From CAZCBN01 sp964496975 (GTDB lineage: Bacteria > Planctomycetota > Phycisphaerae > Phycisphaerales > UBA1924): a stretch of DNA of 9,695 nt. The stretch's first letter is position 1; the number at the start of each line of letters is the position of its first letter. A program made the position numbers and the translations under genes. Under the pieces are notes generated by a model, which was not told the DNA's origin, made no database searches, and worked only from the letters and a program-made list of their open reading frames with translations. Location: contig CAZCBN010000124.1 in the NCBI GenBank assembly GCA_964496975.1, positions 1 through 9,695 on the forward strand, given 5' to 3'. Shown here in pieces: positions 6,001 to 9,695 of this stretch.

Positions 6001-7671
6001 GTGTTGTCGGACGCGTCGAAGATGGTGGATGTGCCTGAGGCCGGTGACATGGCGGACAGGTTAGCGGAGCGGGTTCGCGAGGTGCTTGCCGAGGCGATGT
6101 CCTCGACGCCGGCGGTGCGTGCGTTGCTTGTGGAGCTTGCGCGGACGATCACGGCGATGGCCGCGGAGCAGGACGAGGCGGACGCCGGGGGTGAGACGCG
6201 AGGGGAAACCCGAGTCGCGGCGGGGGACGCGGCTGGCGCGCGGCGCCATGTTGACACGCCGCGAGAGGCGGTGAACGCGGCGGGTTCCTCGGGCGAGGCT
6301 TTGCAGCCCGCGCGGCGGGTGTCGCTGGCGATCGGCGGCGCGGTGACCGAGGTGGAGGTGCCGGGGAGCGAGGCGGAGATTCGGGCCGCGGAGGCGGCGC
6401 TGGTCCGTGCGCCGGAGAGCGTGCGACCTGAGGTGAGAGCGGAGGTTGACCTTGGTCTGATCGCGACGCGGTGCCGGCTGAAGGCGGAGTCGTGCCTGCT
6501 GTACATCGAGCGGCGTGCGGCGGAGGGGGACCTTGAGCGCGAGCCGGCGGTGGTTGAGCGGATGCGGCGGATGATTGAGACGGGGAAGGGGCTTCGGGAC
6601 TGCTTTTTGTGGGTGTTTTGGCGCGAGGCGGAGCAGCCGAGCGACGCGCGGCTTCGGGAGATCGCGGCGTGCTACACGGCCCTTGCCGGGGCGGCGGAGG
6701 TGTGCGCGGCGGCGACGGAGCCGGCAGGGGGGCTTGCGCCGGGGGGCGGGCTGACGCCGGCGGAGGTGGAGCGGGCGTTTGAACTTCTCGCGGAGGCGAC
6801 GTCGGCGCTTCGGGTGGCGCTGGCGTGGACGTGGCTGACGAGCCCGGACCGGGACCAGGACGACTCGTACCAGTGGCTGCGGCAGGAGACGTTTGCGCGG
6901 CAGGTGTTTGTGCGGCGCTACATGCGTCTGGACGACCCGGCGGACCCGGGACGCGCGGCGGGGTTGATCGCGGACGCGGCGTCGCTGGTTCTGATGGCGA
7001 AACAGCGGCGCGAGGATGAGAAGAAGATCGAGGCGCTGCTGAAGCGGGTGCGCTACCACGCGAAACGGCTGCCGGCGAGCGGGACCGGGCCGGCGCATGA
7101 TTGCGAGCGGATCAACGAGGCGCTGGAGGAGCTTGCGCGGCTTGGGCTGCGGGCGACGGACCGGCGGGTTGTGGCGCTGCGGGAGGCGGTGGCGACATCG
7201 GCCTTCCCGGCGGAGGTGGTGCCGCACGCGTTTTTGGTGACAGCGGCGGCGGCGGGGTATGCGGCGGATGAGGGCGAGAGTGACGAGGCCGCGGAGACGG
7301 TGTGGAGCGAGCGCGTGCTTCGGGCGCGGGGGCTGCTGCGGGGCGGGTCGCTTGTGATGATCGGCGGGGAGCCGCGGCCCGAGGCGGTGGCGCGGATTAC
7401 GCGTGCGTTTGAGCTGAGCGGGGTGGAGTGGGTGCGGCTGACGGAGCACGGGACGGGGGCGCCGATGCGGGCGCCGATCGCGCGGGAGTCGACGCGGGCG
7501 GTGCTGGTGCTCATCCGGCTGACGGGGCACCTGCACGCGGAGGAGGCGCGGCGGATCGCGCGGGAGGAGGGGAAGCCCTGCGTGCAGTTGCCGGCGGGGT
7601 ACAACCCGGAGCAGATCGCCGAGCAGGTGTTGACGCAGGTGGGCGAGCAGCTCTCGCGGGCGAGCGCGTGA
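6001..7671 (+). CDS. Large helical protein with C-terminal DUF2325-like domain, function unknown
   Basis: The open frame encodes up to 556 residues. I do not recognise the whole protein. Residues 17-60 form an amphipathic helical start, 61-110 an Ala/Gly/Arg-rich linker, and about 120-435 a mostly helical body with conserved-looking segments such as TRCRLKAESCLLYIERR (156-172), CFLWVFWREAEQPSDARLRE (201-220), SYQWLRQETFARQVFVRRYM (279-298) and KKIEALLKRVRYHAKRL (341-357). From 450 to about 546 a Rossmann-like alternation (SLVMIGGEPRP, VEWVRLTEHG, AVLVLIRLTGHLHAEEARRI, GKPCVQLP) resembles DUF2325, a small domain of unknown function. It lacks the conserved cysteines common in that family. No signal peptide or membrane span is seen, so it is probably cytoplasmic. 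GTG 6001 and TTG 6004 follow a GGGGG; ATG 6049 has GAGG eight bases upstream and is a good alternative (540 residues). It is divergent from the lipoprotein gene and ends nine bases from the convergent oxygenase gene. Confidence 0.8.
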   Translation: MLSDASKMVDVPEAGDMADRLAERVREVLAEAMSSTPAVRALLVELARTITAMAAEQDEADAGGETRGETRVAAGDAAGARRHVDTPREAVNAAGSSGEALQPARRVSLAIGGAVTEVEVPGSEAEIRAAEAALVRAPESVRPEVRAEVDLGLIATRCRLKAESCLLYIERRAAEGDLEREPAVVERMRRMIETGKGLRDCFLWVFWREAEQPSDARLREIAACYTALAGAAEVCAAATEPAGGLAPGGGLTPAEVERAFELLAEATSALRVALAWTWLTSPDRDQDDSYQWLRQETFARQVFVRRYMRLDDPADPGRAAGLIADAASLVLMAKQRREDEKKIEALLKRVRYHAKRLPASGTGPAHDCERINEALEELARLGLRATDRRVVALREAVATSAFPAEVVPHAFLVTAAAAGYAADEGESDEAAETVWSERVLRARGLLRGGSLVMIGGEPRPEAVARITRAFELSGVEWVRLTEHGTGAPMRAPIARESTRAVLVLIRLTGHLHAEEARRIAREEGKPCVQLPAGYNPEQIAEQVLTQVGEQLSRASA

Positions 7672-7680
7672 CGCGGGGTG

Positions 7681-8397
7681 TCACATGGCGCTGTGGGGCG
7701 CGGGCGGGTCTGCGCCTTCGACCAGCGTGGTGCTGCTGTTGAAGGAGAGGATGACGCGGTCTTTGGTGCCCTGGTAGGGGAGGCCGCTGTGGAGGAGGTA
7801 GGCGGGGAAGAGGAAGAGCAGGCCGTCGTGTGGGGTGATGTCGAGGCGGCCGACTTCGAGGTATTGGTTGCCGTAGTCGAGGAACATGCCGCCGGCGACG
7901 AAGGGGCTGTAGAAGCGGTTGACGCCGTTGCCTGCGCCGGAGCCGTCGCTTGGTGCGCAGTCGGCGGCCTGAAGGTAGTAGATGCCGCACCATGAGCATG
8001 CGGGGTGGTAGTGGGCGGCGTGGAAGCCGCCGCCGTTGGTGATGTGGAACCAGCTCTCGCTGAAGGAAACGCGGAGCTGGTTTGGGTGATGGCGTTTGCC
8101 GTTGACGTGGGCGACGGCGGCGCGGATGGACTGGTCGATGAAGGCGACGAGCTTTTTCAGGCCGGGGTGCTCGGTGCGGTCAAAGAGGTCGAGCTTGCTC
8201 TCGAAGATGCCGGCTTTGCTTTTGGCGCCGACGGCGGCCTGGGAGGCGATGTTGACCTTTTCCTGGGCCTTGAGCTCATAGAGGTGCTCGATGATGCCGG
8301 GGGCCTCGGCGGGGTGGTCCTTCCAGATGCGGGCGAAGAAGGTGGTGGGCCAGGCTTGCGAGGCCTGGAGGTTGAAGGGGGAGGCTTCGGCGGCCAT
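7681..8397 (-). CDS. Putative 2-oxoglutarate/Fe(II)-dependent oxygenase
   Basis: This 238-residue protein resembles the stand-alone 2OG-Fe(II) oxygenases of the TIGR02466/PF13759 kind, whose substrates are mostly unknown. It shows the jelly-roll core: ESWFHITNGGGFHAAHYHP (114-132) followed by CGIYYLQ (137-143), with H129 and H131 as candidate iron ligands; a strand GRLDITPHDGLLFLFPAYLLHSG (183-205) with H203 as the distal ligand; and R214 in TKDRVILSFN, the usual site for the 2-oxoglutarate carboxylate. An aspartate or glutamate ligand in the classical HxD/E position is not obvious, so activity is inferred. ATG 8397 has AGGAA seven bases upstream. No signal peptide is seen. It is the last of three same-strand genes, 43 bases after the small membrane protein, so a protein or small molecule made by that operon could be its substrate, but that is speculation. 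A protein with this fold but another function cannot be excluded. Confidence 0.85.
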   Translation of the reverse strand: MAAEASPFNLQASQAWPTTFFARIWKDHPAEAPGIIEHLYELKAQEKVNIASQAAVGAKSKAGIFESKLDLFDRTEHPGLKKLVAFIDQSIRAAVAHVNGKRHHPNQLRVSFSESWFHITNGGGFHAAHYHPACSWCGIYYLQAADCAPSDGSGAGNGVNRFYSPFVAGGMFLDYGNQYLEVGRLDITPHDGLLFLFPAYLLHSGLPYQGTKDRVILSFNSSTTLVEGADPPAPHSAM

Positions 8398-8404
8398 GGC
8401 GGGG

Positions 8405-8409
8405 TTCCT
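8405..8409 (-). promoter_or_regulatory. Ribosome binding site of the oxygenase gene
   Basis: AGGAA on the minus strand, seven bases before ATG 8397, supports that start. Confidence 0.6.
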
Positions 8410-8440
8410 GCGGGAAGGGGCGGCCGATGCGGTGGTGTGG

Positions 8441-8791
8441 TCAGCCGGTGGGGGCGGATTCTTTTTCGGCGATGATGCGCTTCATGGTGTCGATCTGCTC
8501 TTGCTGCTTGCGCTTCGTCGACTCGTCCATGGTGCCGGTTTGCAGAACGAGTTCGAGTGTCTTTACGGTTGACTTAAGCTCGGCGACGCTCTTGTCTGCG
8601 TAGGCACGCTCGACCATGGCGCGATCGGCGGACTTGTCGGACAGCGTTCGGCCGAACGCGCCGGTGAAGTAAAGGGCGGCCCCGGCGGCGACGATCGCCA
8701 CGGCGGCGATTCCGATGGTGCCGGCGTGGCCTCCACCTGAAGGCTTCTTGTTGGCCTTGGGCTCTGCGGACGGCTTTGCTTCGAGGGGCAT
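8441..8791 (-). CDS. Small single-span membrane protein, function unknown
   Basis: The 116-residue protein has a Lys/Pro/Ala-rich N-terminus (1-22), one hydrophobic segment, TIGIAAVAIVAAGAALYFTG (25-44), and a charged, helix-prone C-terminal half (about 56-112) with regularly spaced Leu, Val, Ile and Met (ELKSTVKTLELVL, QEQIDTMKRIIAEKE) that could form a coiled coil. The positive N-terminus suggests it stays in the cytoplasm, with the helical part outside or in the periplasm. I recognise no family. ATG 8791 has a strong AGGAAA five bases upstream. It lies between the prepilin-like gene (33-base gap) and the oxygenase gene (43-base gap), so it is probably co-transcribed with both. A role as an accessory or anchoring factor for the prepilin-like protein is only a guess from position. 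Confidence 0.75.
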   Translation of the reverse strand: MPLEAKPSAEPKANKKPSGGGHAGTIGIAAVAIVAAGAALYFTGAFGRTLSDKSADRAMVERAYADKSVAELKSTVKTLELVLQTGTMDESTKRKQQEQIDTMKRIIAEKESAPTG

Positions 8792-8796
8792 GCTGG

Positions 8797-8802
8797 TTTC
8801 CT
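8797..8802 (-). promoter_or_regulatory. Ribosome binding site of the small membrane protein gene
   Basis: AGGAAA on the minus strand, five bases before ATG 8791, is the best Shine-Dalgarno match in the window and confirms that this short gene is real. Confidence 0.7.
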
Positions 8803-8824
8803 GTGGCGAGCGTGGTTGAAGCGT

Positions 8825-9695
8825 TCAGTTGGTGAAGCTGCTGTAGAGCGTGTGGAGTGCGGCGTTGCCCTGCTCGGTGATCTCGGACTTGCTGCGGGTT
8901 TCGACGTGTCCGTCAAGCATGAGGGCATTGCCGACGCCGCCGTGACGCCAGTACTCGTTCTTCCAACGAGAGAACGCGCCCTTGAACGACCCGGCGGCTT
9001 CGTCTGCTTCGTACTGATTCAGCGAGGCCCAGGAGTCGCCGCCGGACCCGCTGGCGGGGTCGGCTTCCATGGCGTGTTCGAAGGCGTCTTGCCAGATGAT
9101 CTGCTTGTCAAGGAATGGGAGCTGCGTGTCTGGACGGAGGTAACCGATGACCGCGGTGCCAACGAGGGGGCCGTTGGCGGTTTGAACGATGCCGGTCTGG
9201 CGAACACCGGACCAGAGCGTGTATCGGAACCGAGGCTCGATCCGGCGTGCGGGGACTTGGAACGGTGCGAGCGCGGCGCTGTGTCCGAAACCGTTGATGC
9301 CGAAAGAGGTCTGGCGGGCGACCTCGGGGAAGAGGATGGGGTCGATGGGGAAGGGATCCATCGTGAGCATGGAGGGGCAGGAGAACGCGCTGCGGGAGTT
9401 TTCCATGTAGGGAACGTACGGACGGCCTGCGTAGCCGTGGGTGCCGAAATCCGGGAGCCCGGTCAGTCGGAACATTTCTTGCGGGGTGAGGCCGTTGGCG
9501 TACCAGAGCACACCGTAGTTGTGGTGCTCTCCGCCCCAGCCGTCGTGATCGTCGCGGTAGAGCACGGTTGCCTGGGCGATGGAGTGGAGCGCAGCGCCGC
9601 ACACGATGCGCCTGGCCTGCTCGCGTGCCTGGCCCAGGGAGGGGAGGAGGATGCCGATGAGCAGGGCGATGATGGCGATGACGACGAGGAGCTCG
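8825..9695 (-). CDS. Type IV prepilin-like protein with H-X9-DG motif (N-terminus cut by the window edge)
   Basis: The visible 289 residues begin at the conserved glutamate of a class III/type IV prepilin N-terminus: ELLVVIAIIALLIGILLPSL, then GQAREQARRIVCG. The missing start should be a short leader ending in a G-F-T-L-type cleavage site for prepilin peptidase. The hydrophobic helix anchors the protein in the inner membrane or packs it into a pseudopilus. The globular part has a CPS motif (C106), aromatic-rich loops, and near the C-terminus H251 followed by nine residues and D261-G262, in HGGVGNALMLDGHVE. That is the H-X9-DG signature of a prepilin-like family expanded in Planctomycetota. 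Its exact role there is unknown; pseudopilin and surface-structural roles have been suggested. The reading frame is open to the window end; an internal GTG at 9604 is not the real start. It is the first visible gene of a three-gene minus-strand set. Confidence 0.92.
   Translation of the reverse strand, partial: ELLVVIAIIALLIGILLPSLGQAREQARRIVCGAALHSIAQATVLYRDDHDGWGGEHHNYGVLWYANGLTPQEMFRLTGLPDFGTHGYAGRPYVPYMENSRSAFSCPSMLTMDPFPIDPILFPEVARQTSFGINGFGHSAALAPFQVPARRIEPRFRYTLWSGVRQTGIVQTANGPLVGTAVIGYLRPDTQLPFLDKQIIWQDAFEHAMEADPASGSGGDSWASLNQYEADEAAGSFKGAFSRWKNEYWRHGGVGNALMLDGHVETRSKSEITEQGNAALHTLYSSFTN

Noticed and set aside
7511..7999. Minus-strand open frame of 162 codons across the end of the DUF2325-like gene and the oxygenase gene
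   Set aside because: It overlaps two better-supported genes and its translation is an Arg/Pro/Leu-rich shadow.

Overview
The window is a very GC-rich stretch (roughly 70% by eye) from a bacterium that is probably a planctomycete, most likely of the Phycisphaerae type. The best support is a type IV prepilin-like protein with an H-X9-DG motif at the right end, a family that is greatly expanded in Planctomycetota. A gene of the futalosine menaquinone route (mqnD), poor Shine-Dalgarno sequences before several genes and pervasive GC-rich third codon positions fit this. The taxonomic call is an inference; there is no rRNA gene here. It reads as ordinary, densely packed chromosome: no IS element, CRISPR array, tRNA, integrase or phage gene was seen.

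Left block (1-2098, minus strand): mqnD, then a fumarylacetoacetate-hydrolase-family gene, then smpB, which runs off the left edge. Gaps are 59 and 15 bases, so they are probably one transcript. A 244-base divergent region (2099-2342) separates them from a plus-strand P1B-4-type transition-metal ATPase (2343-4808) with SPC and HEGST transport motifs and an extra cysteine-rich tail.

Middle block: the ATPase converges on a minus-strand lipoprotein of unknown function (4869 to about 5927) whose start codon is unclear. Diverging from it is a plus-strand protein of about 540-556 residues (6001-7671), mostly helical, that ends in a Rossmann-like domain resembling DUF2325. The short region between this pair has an AT-richer island with a near-perfect inverted repeat.

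Right block (7681-9695, minus strand, in transcription order): the H-X9-DG prepilin-like protein (cut by the right edge), a small single-span membrane protein with a helical C-terminal half, and a 2-oxoglutarate/Fe(II) oxygenase-like protein. Gaps are 33 and 43 bases, so they are probably co-transcribed. This set converges tail-to-tail on the DUF2325-like gene with only nine bases between stop codons.

No clear new defence or mobile system was found. The points most worth a second look are the DUF2325-like protein divergent from a lipoprotein, the lipoprotein's missing start codon, the ATPase's cysteine tail, a perfect 20-bp palindrome inside the ATPase gene, and an apparent excess of the hexamer CGATCG.
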